From NCBI GenBank assembly GCA_009692945.1, contig SHYD01000007.1, positions 1 to 52,634 of the forward strand: a DNA stretch of 52,634 nucleotides, written 5' to 3'. Of this stretch, positions 1 through 6,729 are shown one piece after another. Under the pieces are notes generated by a model. It saw nothing but the letters and a program-made list of their open reading frames with translations. It searched no databases and was not told where the DNA came from. This DNA is from Dehalococcoidia bacterium (GTDB taxonomy: Bacteria; Chloroflexota; Dehalococcoidia; SHYD01). Position 1 is the stretch's first letter. Each line of letters starts with the position of its first letter. A program made the translations under genes and the position numbers.

Positions 1-19
1 GTCGCTGGGAGGTGTTGAG

Positions 20-212
20 ATGGCCGAGTGGGTTACTGTCGGGCAAGTGGCTACCGCACTGAACTTGAACCGGGAGACGGTCCGGCGTTGGATCCTATAG
101 ACGGGAGTTGCCGGCGACCTTTCTCGGCGGCCGGGCTGGCTGGCGGCTGCGACGACTGGACCTCGACTTGTTTCTACAAGGGCGAGCGAAAGGCCGACAA
201 ATCGGCGGGTAG
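20..212 (+). pseudogene. Excisionase-family helix-turn-helix protein, split by a one-base frameshift
   Basis: An ATG at 20 opens a short reading frame whose residues 5-25 (VTVGQVATALNLNRETVRRW) form a MerR/excisionase-type winged helix-turn-helix. The frame stops at 98-100. Skipping one T at 98 lets the protein continue as RRELPATFLGGRAGWRLRRL and then LDLDLFLQGRAKG, ending at the TAG at 210-212. That tail is the wing and last strand typical of the family, so the intact product would be about 63 aa. Such proteins bind element ends and direct recombinase excision, or act as small regulators. The neighbouring tRNA-Val fragment supports a mobile-element origin. No integrase is visible in the window. 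The alternative is an intact gene with a sequencing insertion. Confidence 0.72.
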
Positions 213-486
213 GTTGGGTAGGGTGCGCACTCTGGGCGCTTCGCCCGACCAAGGCGGTGACGATCTGCCCGGCGCATCGCTGGAGCGTTGGAGGACACTG
301 TAAAGGTTTGTTGACAACATCCCGCTGGTCGCCGACTGAGGAGAAGGACGTTTCACTGGCAGGCCCCTGCGGTCTATAGTGAACGGGAGCGCAACCGCGT
401 TCGGTGAAGCAGGTGGCCTAGTTGGGCTGGGGTTCGACCTTTGACCAGGGGAAAAGAAATTCGTGGAACCGACTGGAGTTCACCGA
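213..486. other. No intact gene seen; possible decayed element sequence
   Basis: This gap between the broken excisionase gene and the inverted repeat has only short frames interrupted by stops. I translated parts of all three forward frames looking for an integrase or recombinase remnant and recognised none. It includes the odd palindrome TGTTGACAACA at 309-319, which recurs at 1305-1315. Confidence 0.4.
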
Positions 487-529
487 CAGTTATCGCCTGA
501 ATCCAGGGGCATTTTTCAGACGATAACTG
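487..529. repeat. 15-bp near-perfect inverted repeat (hairpin) beside the tRNA fragment
   Basis: The left arm CAGTTATCGCCTGAA (487-501) pairs with the right arm TTCAGACGATAACTG (515-529) in 14 of 15 positions, with a 13-nt loop. No T-tract follows on either strand, so it does not look like an intrinsic terminator. It lies about 50 bp from the tRNA-Val fragment. I infer that it may belong to the attachment-site region, as recombinase or excisionase arm sites or a structured site, but this is not shown. Confidence 0.55.
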
Positions 530-580
530 GTCAAGTTTCCGAACAGACCTGGTGCCTGAGCCACAGCGTTTAGACGCCGG

Positions 581-628
581 TGTTTTACACACAGAAGGTC
601 ACAGGTTCGAGCCCTGTATCGCCCACCA
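581..628 (+). tRNA. 3' fragment of tRNA-Val (anticodon TAC), probable attachment-site remnant
   Basis: From 584 the sequence reads as the 3' half of a tRNA: anticodon loop TTTACAC (584-590, anticodon TAC at 586-588), 3' anticodon stem ACAGA, variable AGGTC, T-stem ACAGG, T-loop TTCGAGC, T-stem CCTGT, acceptor ATCGCCC and ACCA (625-628). The 5' half (acceptor GGGCGAT, D-arm) is absent. Only three bases of the 5' anticodon stem (TGT, 581-583) pair correctly. A 3' segment beginning at the anticodon arm is the usual footprint of integrase-mediated insertion into a tRNA gene. It should not be counted as a working tRNA. Confidence 0.82.
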
Positions 629-1464
629 CAAACCTTAGGTCAGCAGCAGCGATTTGTGCCTATGCGGAGCAGGTTTGGGATTCCCAATCTGCTACAGACC
701 GAAGGGCACCGAGACCAACGACGGCTCCGGGCTGTTAACAGCAGCGCCGGGGCTTGTTTATTTGCCTACGCCGCCAGTGTAGCAGCGGACAGGGGAGAGT
801 CAAGCCGGGCCGAGCGTCGCACTTGGAGGGGGAGGGGGGTGAGCTTCGCGCTGGCTTGAAGTCCGTGCGGAGGGGTGTCTCAGGAGGTTTCATTGCGGGT
901 ATGGCTGTCCCCAGGGCCGACACACCCGCACCTGCGATTAGCGACTACCAGAAGGCGCAGCTCATTAGGGTGGGCATACGCGGGGGTGTTTTGCCTGCTT
1001 CCGCTTCCCCGTATGCCCTGGCTGGTGGTTCTGTCACCGGGGTCAAGGCTCGGCGGTGGGGGGTGGTTGCCTCGTCGGTGGGGGGCTCTCCTCCGGCGTG
1101 GAGGCAACGGCGCAGAATGATTAGCAGGGGCGTGGGTTGGCGCGTTGAATGGTTGGATGGGCCCCTGCTCAGGGACCCAACCGCGGTTACGAGCAGTACT
1201 CCCCGTCCTGGGGCCGCCCGGCGGGGTGTTGTCTTGTCCTCCTTCATCTAATTCAAACGTCGCAGCGGCCCAAAAAGATTAGCGGTCCGGGCGGATGATG
1301 CCCATGTTGACAACACGGTGGACGGCACGGCGTGTGACAGTGGACGCATCGAAGCATCGACAGTGGTGGCTGCCGCCCTTTACTGCGCCTTCTGTGGTGG
1401 GGGCGGATGCTCTAGAGCGCCGGAACCGGCGGACCGGCGCCCAACGGCAGCTGCCGGGAGCAAC
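629..1464. other. No recognisable gene over about 830 bp
   Basis: The open frames here (for example 754-1251 on + and 945-1247 on -) give arginine/glycine/proline-rich translations without domain features or ribosome binding sites. I looked for RNase P RNA, tmRNA and SRP RNA landmarks and saw none. A second copy of TGTTGACAACA lies at 1305-1315. It may be eroded mobile-element DNA or contain an RNA gene I cannot recognise. Confidence 0.35.
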
Positions 1465-1492
1465 ACGACACCTCCAGCCCGTATCGTATACT
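1465..1492 (+). promoter_or_regulatory. Candidate sigma-70-type promoter for the 1528 operon
   Basis: ACGACA (1465-1470) is followed after 16 bases by TATACT (1487-1492). The predicted start near 1499 would give a leader of about 28 nt containing the AAGGAGG ribosome binding site at 1517-1523. The -35 matches the consensus at only four positions. Confidence 0.45.
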
Positions 1493-1527
1493 GATGCTGC
1501 GCCGGGCTCCGACGCCAAGGAGGCAGC

Positions 1528-2241
1528 ATGGCGGGTACGATCGTGTTGGTGGGGGCAGGCGAATTCCTCGAGGGCATGGCTGCTATCGACAGGATTCTCA
1601 TGGCGAGGGTCCCCGACCCGCCTGCCAGAGTCGCCATCGTCCCGACCGCCGCCGCCCAGGAGGACCCCCGGGCGTGGACCGACATGGGAGAATCGCATTA
1701 CCGGCGGCTTGGGGCTCAGGTCGAGCCTGTATTCGTGCGCGATTCTGAAACAGCAAATGACCCGGCGTTCTCCGATGCCATCCTACGTTCGAATTTCGTC
1801 TACATGTCGGGTGGCAGCCCAGGGTACCTCCTCGACAGCATCCGGGACTCGCGGTCTTGGACGGCGATGCTGGAGGTCTACCATCGCGGCGGCATCCTGG
1901 CCGGATGCAGCGCCGGGGCAATGGTGATGGGAGGCATCACCCGGGTCCGCCGGAGCGGCATGCCCGGCCCACCCCAACCGTTCAGTTGGGAATGGGCCGA
2001 GGGCCTCGGTTTGATGCCCAACGTCATTGTCGCCCCCCATTTCGACCGGATGAACGAGGAAAGGCTGCGGGGCTACCGGGAGGGGATGCCCCCGAATTTC
2101 GTCATGCTGGGGGTGGACGAGCACACCGCTGCCGTTGGCGATGGCAATAGCTTTGAGGTGATGGGCCGGAGCGCCGTGACGGTCTTTCGAGGCGAGTCGT
2201 CCACTCGCTACCCGGCGGGCGAGCGGTTCACTATCCTATGA
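1528..2241 (+). CDS. Peptidase S51 / cyanophycinase-like class I glutamine-amidotransferase-fold protein
   Basis: The 237-aa protein has the S51 signature: SGGSPGYL at 94-101, the nucleophile elbow AGCSAGAMVM around Ser128, and a histidine in APHFDRM (His170). Members are cytoplasmic serine peptidases (dipeptidase E, cyanophycinase) that release Asp-containing peptides or cleave cyanophycin. The short length and lack of a signal peptide point to a cytosolic dipeptidase-like enzyme, but the substrate is not determined. The start is fixed by AAGGAGG five bases before the ATG. The stop overlaps the next start (ATGA), so it is translationally coupled to maf. Confidence 0.82.
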   Translation: MAGTIVLVGAGEFLEGMAAIDRILMARVPDPPARVAIVPTAAAQEDPRAWTDMGESHYRRLGAQVEPVFVRDSETANDPAFSDAILRSNFVYMSGGSPGYLLDSIRDSRSWTAMLEVYHRGGILAGCSAGAMVMGGITRVRRSGMPGPPQPFSWEWAEGLGLMPNVIVAPHFDRMNEERLRGYREGMPPNFVMLGVDEHTAAVGDGNSFEVMGRSAVTVFRGESSTRYPAGERFTIL

Positions 2242-2855
2242 CACCGCCCCTCGTGCTCGCTTCCAGTTCGCCACGACGAAGGGAACTGTTGGCCGCGCTC
2301 GGGGTCGACTTCGTGGTCAGGCCGGCGGATATCGACGAGTCGCAGTTGGCGGACACTCCCCCAGCGGCCCGAGTCGAACTGCTCGCCCGCATGAAAGCCG
2401 AGGCCTGTACTGCCGGCGCCGCCGAAGTGGTGCTCGCCGCCGATACCCTGGTGGTGCTTGATGGACGCGCGCTGGGCAAACCGAGTGACCTGGCAGATGC
2501 CCGGCAGACGCTGGCCCTCCTGCGGGGACGCGAGCACGAGGTGGTCACCGGGGTCGCCTTGAGATCAGGGCATGAACGCGTTCAGGCATCGGTCCGGACT
2601 AGCGTTCACATGAGAGCATACAGCGATCACGAGGTCGACGATTTCGTAGGCACCGGCGCCGCCCAGGACAAGGCCGGCGCCTACGCGATCCAGGACGCGT
2701 CGTTCCACCCGGTCAACCGCATCGCTGGCTGCTACTGCAACGTGGTGGGGTTGCCGCTTGGCACGGTCCGGCGGCTCCTGGCTGCAATGCTGAGAACTGA
2801 CCTTCCATCAGTCCCCCACCCCCCCCAATGCCACGGCTGCCCCGACTGGGCGTGA
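2238..2855 (+). CDS. maf: Maf family nucleotide pyrophosphatase
   Basis: Maf proteins hydrolyse non-canonical or excess nucleoside triphosphates (dTTP/UTP type, YhdE) to monophosphates and have been linked to septum inhibition. The N-terminal LASSSPRRRELL (7-18), AADTLVV with Asp69, LGKP (79-82), LRGREHEVVTG and DKAGAYAIQ are all present in family order. At 205 aa it is slightly longer than usual because of a tail of about 15 residues (PSVPHPPQCHGCPDWA). It overlaps the preceding stop by four bases and also overlaps the next gene, fitting one transcript. Confidence 0.93.
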   Translation: MTPPLVLASSSPRRRELLAALGVDFVVRPADIDESQLADTPPAARVELLARMKAEACTAGAAEVVLAADTLVVLDGRALGKPSDLADARQTLALLRGREHEVVTGVALRSGHERVQASVRTSVHMRAYSDHEVDDFVGTGAAQDKAGAYAIQDASFHPVNRIAGCYCNVVGLPLGTVRRLLAAMLRTDLPSVPHPPQCHGCPDWA

Positions 2856-3571
2856 GTCCTGCGCCATTCGGCGCGGTTGCAGCCGATCTGGAGGCGGCGC
2901 TGTCCGAGGACCGCTGCCCGTGCTGCCGCGTCACCCGTCTTTCGGAGGAACGCCGCATGTGGAGTTATCTGTACGAACTCACCTCCGACATTCCGTCCAG
3001 GAAGCTTTTTGACCGTTCCCTCGGGTGGTGCCGCAGCCACGCCAATCTGGCGCAGGCAATCGCCAGCCGTCAGGACATGGTCAACGGGGCTCGGATTGCC
3101 CGCCTCTATGAGACAGCGGTGATGGAATACATGGACCGCCTAAAAACCGGCAGCGAAGCCAAGCGCACGCCCCGGTTTGCCCCGCCGTCCGATCCACCGG
3201 CAGGGCTCATCGCAACTTCGTGCCCAGCCTGCACCGGTGAGAAAGACCGGCAGCATGCCAACGCCCGAACCCTTGCTGCCATGTTGCAAGCCGATAACCT
3301 TCGGAACCTCTACTTCGCTTGCGATGGCCTCTGCATCCCTCATTTTGGGGCGGTCCTCCCCGAAACGGATCCGGCAACCGCAGCCTTCCTCAGGGGTGAT
3401 CACCTAGCTCGGATGGAGCGGCTCAGGACAAACCTGTACGGTCTCCAGCATAAGCAGAATCACGATGTTCATGAACCCACCACCACGGAGGAGGACGGAT
3501 CCTGGGTGGAGGCCCTGTGGCGGTTCACCGGTGTCACCTGGAATGCTCTCCTGATCGGCCGGCGACGATGA
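2828..3571 (+). CDS. DUF6062-like cysteine-rich protein of unknown function
   Basis: The 247-aa protein has two similar halves. Each starts with a Cys cluster (DRCPCCRV near 28-35; TSCPACTGEKDR further on) and closes with Cys-His (LGWCRSHANL; CDGLCIPHFG). The duplicated CPxC...CxxH pattern suggests two metal-binding, probably zinc, modules. The length and pattern resemble DUF6062, recalled from memory and without a known role. The annotated ATG overlaps maf by 28 bases. An in-frame GTG at 2852 overlaps the maf stop as GTGA and is a credible alternative. It is followed by another Cys-cluster protein in the same operon. Confidence 0.6.
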   Translation: MPRLPRLGVSPAPFGAVAADLEAALSEDRCPCCRVTRLSEERRMWSYLYELTSDIPSRKLFDRSLGWCRSHANLAQAIASRQDMVNGARIARLYETAVMEYMDRLKTGSEAKRTPRFAPPSDPPAGLIATSCPACTGEKDRQHANARTLAAMLQADNLRNLYFACDGLCIPHFGAVLPETDPATAAFLRGDHLARMERLRTNLYGLQHKQNHDVHEPTTTEEDGSWVEALWRFTGVTWNALLIGRRR

Positions 3572-4059
3572 ACCACCTCACCAACGGCCTGGCAACGCGG
3601 GCCACGATTGACAGTCTCCGCCTGGAATTGGCCGCTGAGGGCGCAGACTCGACACCGATCCCCTGCTTCCGGTGCGGCGTCTGCTGCGAAAAATGGCAAC
3701 CACTGCTCGCTCCCGAGGAACTGCGGCAAGTGGCGGCCGCGCTGGGGTTGACCCTGCGCGCCTTCAACCGCCGCTACACCCGGCCTTACCCCCTGCGCCG
3801 TGGCTGGCGCCAGTTCAAGGCGACCGCTGCGGGCTGCACTTTCCTGGATGCCACGTCTCGCCAGGCCGGCTGCACCATCCACCCCCACCGGCCTCAGGTC
3901 TGCCGCGACTGGCACGCCGGCCTCGGGAAGCGCGAGTGCCTGTCGGGCCTTCGGCGGGTCGTTGGACCGGACCTGCTGCCAATCGCATTGTTGTACGACG
4001 ACGCCGATGACCGGGCAGGATTCGTCGCTGCCATCGCCGGAATGATGCCAAGCGAGTAA
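3568..4059 (+). CDS. YkgJ-type cysteine-cluster (zinc/iron chelating) protein
   Basis: I chose the ATG at 3568 because it overlaps the upstream stop as ATGA; the frame is open 51 bases further upstream. The 163-aa product carries the YkgJ/UPF0153 arrangement: PCFRCGVCCEKW (Cys33, 36, 39, 40), then AAGCTFLD and AGCTIHPHRPQVCRDW. Family members are thought to bind a metal or Fe-S cluster through these cysteines. The function is unknown. It is the last gene of the maf operon before a 31-bp gap. Confidence 0.8.
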   Translation: MNHLTNGLATRATIDSLRLELAAEGADSTPIPCFRCGVCCEKWQPLLAPEELRQVAAALGLTLRAFNRRYTRPYPLRRGWRQFKATAAGCTFLDATSRQAGCTIHPHRPQVCRDWHAGLGKRECLSGLRRVVGPDLLPIALLYDDADDRAGFVAAIAGMMPSE

Positions 4060-4090
4060 TATCGGACGCAACGACACCGGAGGTGGCCCC

Positions 4091-5116
4091 ATGAAATTCG
4101 GCGCGTTCTATCTGCTCCATTCGACCCAGGCCCGTCCCAGCGCCGAGGTCTACCGGCGGAAACTGGACCTCATCGCATACGCCGATGAACTCGGGTTCGA
4201 CTCTATCTGGATCGCGGAACACCACTTCTCGAATTACGGTTACTCACCAAACCCGCTGCTGCTGGCGGTCAAGGCGGCTCAGGTTACCAAGCGCGTTCGG
4301 ATCGGCACCGCCGTTCTGGTGCTCCCCTTCTGGCATCCGCTGCGGCTCGCCGAAGACGTCGCCATGACCGATGTGCTGACGGACGGTCGCCTGGATGTAG
4401 GCGTGGCGCGGGGCTACCAGCCTTATGAGTTCGACCGGTTCGGTCTTAACATCGAGGAAAGCCGTGAGCGCTCCGACGAGACGCTGGAAGTATTTCTGAA
4501 GGCGTTGAATGGCGGGGCCGTCAGCCACGAAGGAACCCACTACACCATTCCCGACACCACCACCTACCCGCGTCCGGTGCAGCAGCCGCGGCCTCCCGTA
4601 TGGTTGGCAGCCGCCACCGCCGACAGTTTCCGGACCGCAGTGCACTGGGGTCTCAACTGCTTCACTTCGGCATCAACCCGCCCATTGAGCGTCCCTCAGC
4701 AGAGTTGGAACAATTTTGCCGAGGCCCGCCGCCAGTTGGGGGCCACCGGGCCCTATGAATTCGCCGTCCAGCAGCACCTTCACGTGACTCCTACCGACGC
4801 AGAGGCCCGGTCGAGGATGGAGCACTCCCTGTGGCATTACCGTCAATCGAATCTGCTGCGCCGGGGACAAGCGCGCGTCATCCAGGGCATCGCCCAGGAC
4901 GACGCGGTGGCCAACGAACCATCGCTGGATGACCTTTGGGAGAACCTGACCCTGTCCGGCAGCCCCGCACGCGTCCGGGAGGGCATAGCTCGCTACCGGG
5001 AAACCATCGGGCTGACACAACTCAACTGCATCTTCGACCTCGGCGAACTGGATGGCGACGTGGTCCGGGCGTCGATGCGGCTGTTTATCGAACAGGTCGC
5101 GCCGCACTTCCGCTGA
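4091..5116 (+). CDS. Luciferase-like flavin-dependent oxidoreductase (LLM class)
   Basis: The 341-aa protein matches the bacterial-luciferase fold from its first strand (MKFGAFYLLH), followed by ELGFDSIWIAEHHFSNYG, which includes the EHHF motif of group-1 monooxygenases, then RIGTAVLVLPFWHPLRLAED and GRLDVGVARGYQ. These enzymes use FMNH2 (supplied by a separate reductase) and oxygen to oxidise organic substrates. The substrate cannot be read from sequence. A ribosome binding site, GGAGG, sits about eight bases before the ATG. It ends 38 bp from a convergent gene. Confidence 0.88.
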   Translation: MKFGAFYLLHSTQARPSAEVYRRKLDLIAYADELGFDSIWIAEHHFSNYGYSPNPLLLAVKAAQVTKRVRIGTAVLVLPFWHPLRLAEDVAMTDVLTDGRLDVGVARGYQPYEFDRFGLNIEESRERSDETLEVFLKALNGGAVSHEGTHYTIPDTTTYPRPVQQPRPPVWLAAATADSFRTAVHWGLNCFTSASTRPLSVPQQSWNNFAEARRQLGATGPYEFAVQQHLHVTPTDAEARSRMEHSLWHYRQSNLLRRGQARVIQGIAQDDAVANEPSLDDLWENLTLSGSPARVREGIARYRETIGLTQLNCIFDLGELDGDVVRASMRLFIEQVAPHFR

Positions 5117-5154
5117 CCCCAACCGCTGAGCGGGACGGAACGGCGCCCCGGCAA

Positions 5155-5799
5155 TCAGTGGTACAGGAAGACGGTGTAATCGCCCGAAAGGTAGCCCTCC
5201 CGCAGGACCACAGTGCTGGACAGCGTCCGGCAGAACTCGACGATGGGCGCCGGTTGGGACCCGAAATAGAAGTCTTCTTCCTCGTTCCTATAGCTGGACG
5301 GACCCAAGAAATTGAAGGCAACCGCCTCCGTGGCGGCACGGAACATCGCTTCGACCGCACGCTCCAGGAACTGCCGGTGCCCCTTCATCCTGAGGCTGAA
5401 CGTACCCGATGCGACCACATAGTCGTATCGCTCCGGGAACCCTGATTCGAGGACGTCCATCAGCAGGAAGCATCCACCCGGATACTTGGCGCCCGCAGCT
5501 TCAACCAGTTTAGGAGTTATGTCAAATCCTTTATAACGCACGGCGGAAGGTCCAGCACCCGCGCCGGTACGATCTAGATCGAGGCCCCGTTGATGGAGGT
5601 AGCCATACAGGTCCCCGAGCCCGCATCCCAAGTCCGCCACCGAGCGCCCGGACCACGCCCCGACCTCGAACAGCACATCGAAACGCGCCCGCTGGGTGTG
5701 CGCGCTGTCCCAATGGAGCGATCGGGGATCATCGGGGCCGTGGCGTGCCAGTTCGGCCTCATAGAAGGCGACGACCCTGGCTTTTTCGGAAGGAGGCAT
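5155..5799 (-). CDS. Class I SAM-dependent methyltransferase
   Basis: The start was set at the ATG at 5799 (MPPSEKARVV), five bases after the upstream deacetylase stop; the longer frame runs into that gene. The 214-aa protein has SAM motif I as VADLGCGLGDLYGYL, an acidic strand-2 site (YKGFDITPKLVEAA), and CFLLMDVLES plus YDYVVASGTFSL for later strands. The C-terminus contains FNFLGPSSYRNEEEDFYF, seen in small trans-aconitate/ubiE-like methyltransferases. Pairing with a PIG-L deacetylase suggests joint modification of a small molecule or sugar, an inference from context. Confidence 0.82.
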   Translation of the reverse strand: MPPSEKARVVAFYEAELARHGPDDPRSLHWDSAHTQRARFDVLFEVGAWSGRSVADLGCGLGDLYGYLHQRGLDLDRTGAGAGPSAVRYKGFDITPKLVEAAGAKYPGGCFLLMDVLESGFPERYDYVVASGTFSLRMKGHRQFLERAVEAMFRAATEAVAFNFLGPSSYRNEEEDFYFGSQPAPIVEFCRTLSSTVVLREGYLSGDYTVFLYH

Positions 5800-5804
5800 C
5801 CCGA

Positions 5805-6503
5805 TCAGACCGGGTACTCCACGCGCTTGAAGTATTCGAACAGGCGGCCGTCGTTCTCCTTCAGGCGCTGTTCCCACCTGGTGGTCCACCGTTTGCGGGC
5901 TGCCTCGGGCTCGCCGAATTGCGTGGTGTGACACGTGAGGGCCTGCAGTTTTGCCTCCAGAAACCCGGAGATATCGACCTCCACATCCCCTTCCGGGTCC
6001 TTGCTGAACCCTCCAAAGAGGTAGACCTCCGCCACCTTGTGCGGGGTCAGCCCCTCATCCTGCAACTCGGGGTAGTGCAGCCGGTCCCGCGCGTACGGGT
6101 ACACTGCGTCAAGCGTCACCTGGCCCGTCACTCGGTGATCACGATGCTGCCAACGGTAAGGGTTGTGGGTAACGACCCGATCAGGGCGAAACCGGCGGAT
6201 ACAGCGAACGATGTCCCGGCGCAATTCAGCGTTGTCCTCAAGTTCGCCGTCGCCGGTCTGGCGGATCACCACCTCCCGGATCCCCATGAACCGCGCCGCG
6301 GCCCGTTGTTCTTTGTCACGGGTGGGGGCCAGGACATCCGAGGTCATCGCGGCATCGCCGGACCCTTTGTTCCCGTTGGTGGCCACCAGCAGGTAGACAG
6401 CGGACCCTTCGGCGGCCCACCGAGCGGCGCTCCCGCCCACACCCACATCGCAATCGTCGGGGTGCGCTGCAACCACCAGTACGCTCTTGGCGTTTTCGCC
6501 CAT
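5805..6503 (-). CDS. PIG-L / LmbE family zinc deacetylase
   Basis: The 232-aa protein begins with the family's metal site AAHPDD (His14, Asp16, Asp17), then VYLLVATNGNKGS, and later NPYRWQHRDHRVTGQ supplying the third zinc-ligand histidine. PIG-L enzymes remove N-acetyl groups from GlcNAc conjugates (bacillithiol, mycothiol, GPI precursors) and lincosamide intermediates. No thiol-synthesis partner (bshA, mshA, bshC) is visible, so the substrate is open. It is transcribed away from pyrG and is the first gene of a two-gene operon with the methyltransferase. Confidence 0.9.
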   Translation of the reverse strand: MGENAKSVLVVAAHPDDCDVGVGGSAARWAAEGSAVYLLVATNGNKGSGDAAMTSDVLAPTRDKEQRAAARFMGIREVVIRQTGDGELEDNAELRRDIVRCIRRFRPDRVVTHNPYRWQHRDHRVTGQVTLDAVYPYARDRLHYPELQDEGLTPHKVAEVYLFGGFSKDPEGDVEVDISGFLEAKLQALTCHTTQFGEPEAARKRWTTRWEQRLKENDGRLFEYFKRVEYPV

Positions 6504-6592
6504 AGTGCGGAACTCCTGTGTTGGTGAGCTGATACCGGCGGCTCACGCGTCAGCGCGCCCCGGCACGTTCATCCTAGCCTCACCCCAAATGC

Positions 6593-6621
6593 TTGACAAG
6601 CCTATTAGCGGTAGCTATGAT
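6593..6621 (+). promoter_or_regulatory. Strong sigma-70-type promoter of pyrG
   Basis: TTGACA (6593-6598), exactly 17 bases, then TATGAT (6616-6621). That is a perfect -35 and a five-of-six -10. Transcription would start near 6628, leaving a leader of about 100 nt before the pyrG ATG. Confidence 0.8.
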
Positions 6622-6729
6622 TCCAGTAACGCAGCGTTTCGCATGTTGCAATTGGCCCCTCCTGATTCACAACCCCCAGGTGAATCGCCTGCGCACCGGC
6701 GCTCATTCAACCCCCACTTCCGTAGGAGC

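Noticed and set aside
213..580. Integrase remnant expected between the excisionase gene and the tRNA fragment
   Set aside because: I translated parts of the three forward frames here and saw no tyrosine-recombinase motif (no HxLR or catalytic RHRY-like order).
945..1247. 100-codon minus-strand frame in the left gene-poor region
   Set aside because: Although AGGAGG lies nearby, the composition is Pro/Arg/Thr-rich with no fold-like pattern.
629..1464. RNase P RNA, tmRNA or SRP RNA in the gene-free stretch
   Set aside because: Conserved landmarks such as GAGGAAAGTCC were not found on either strand.
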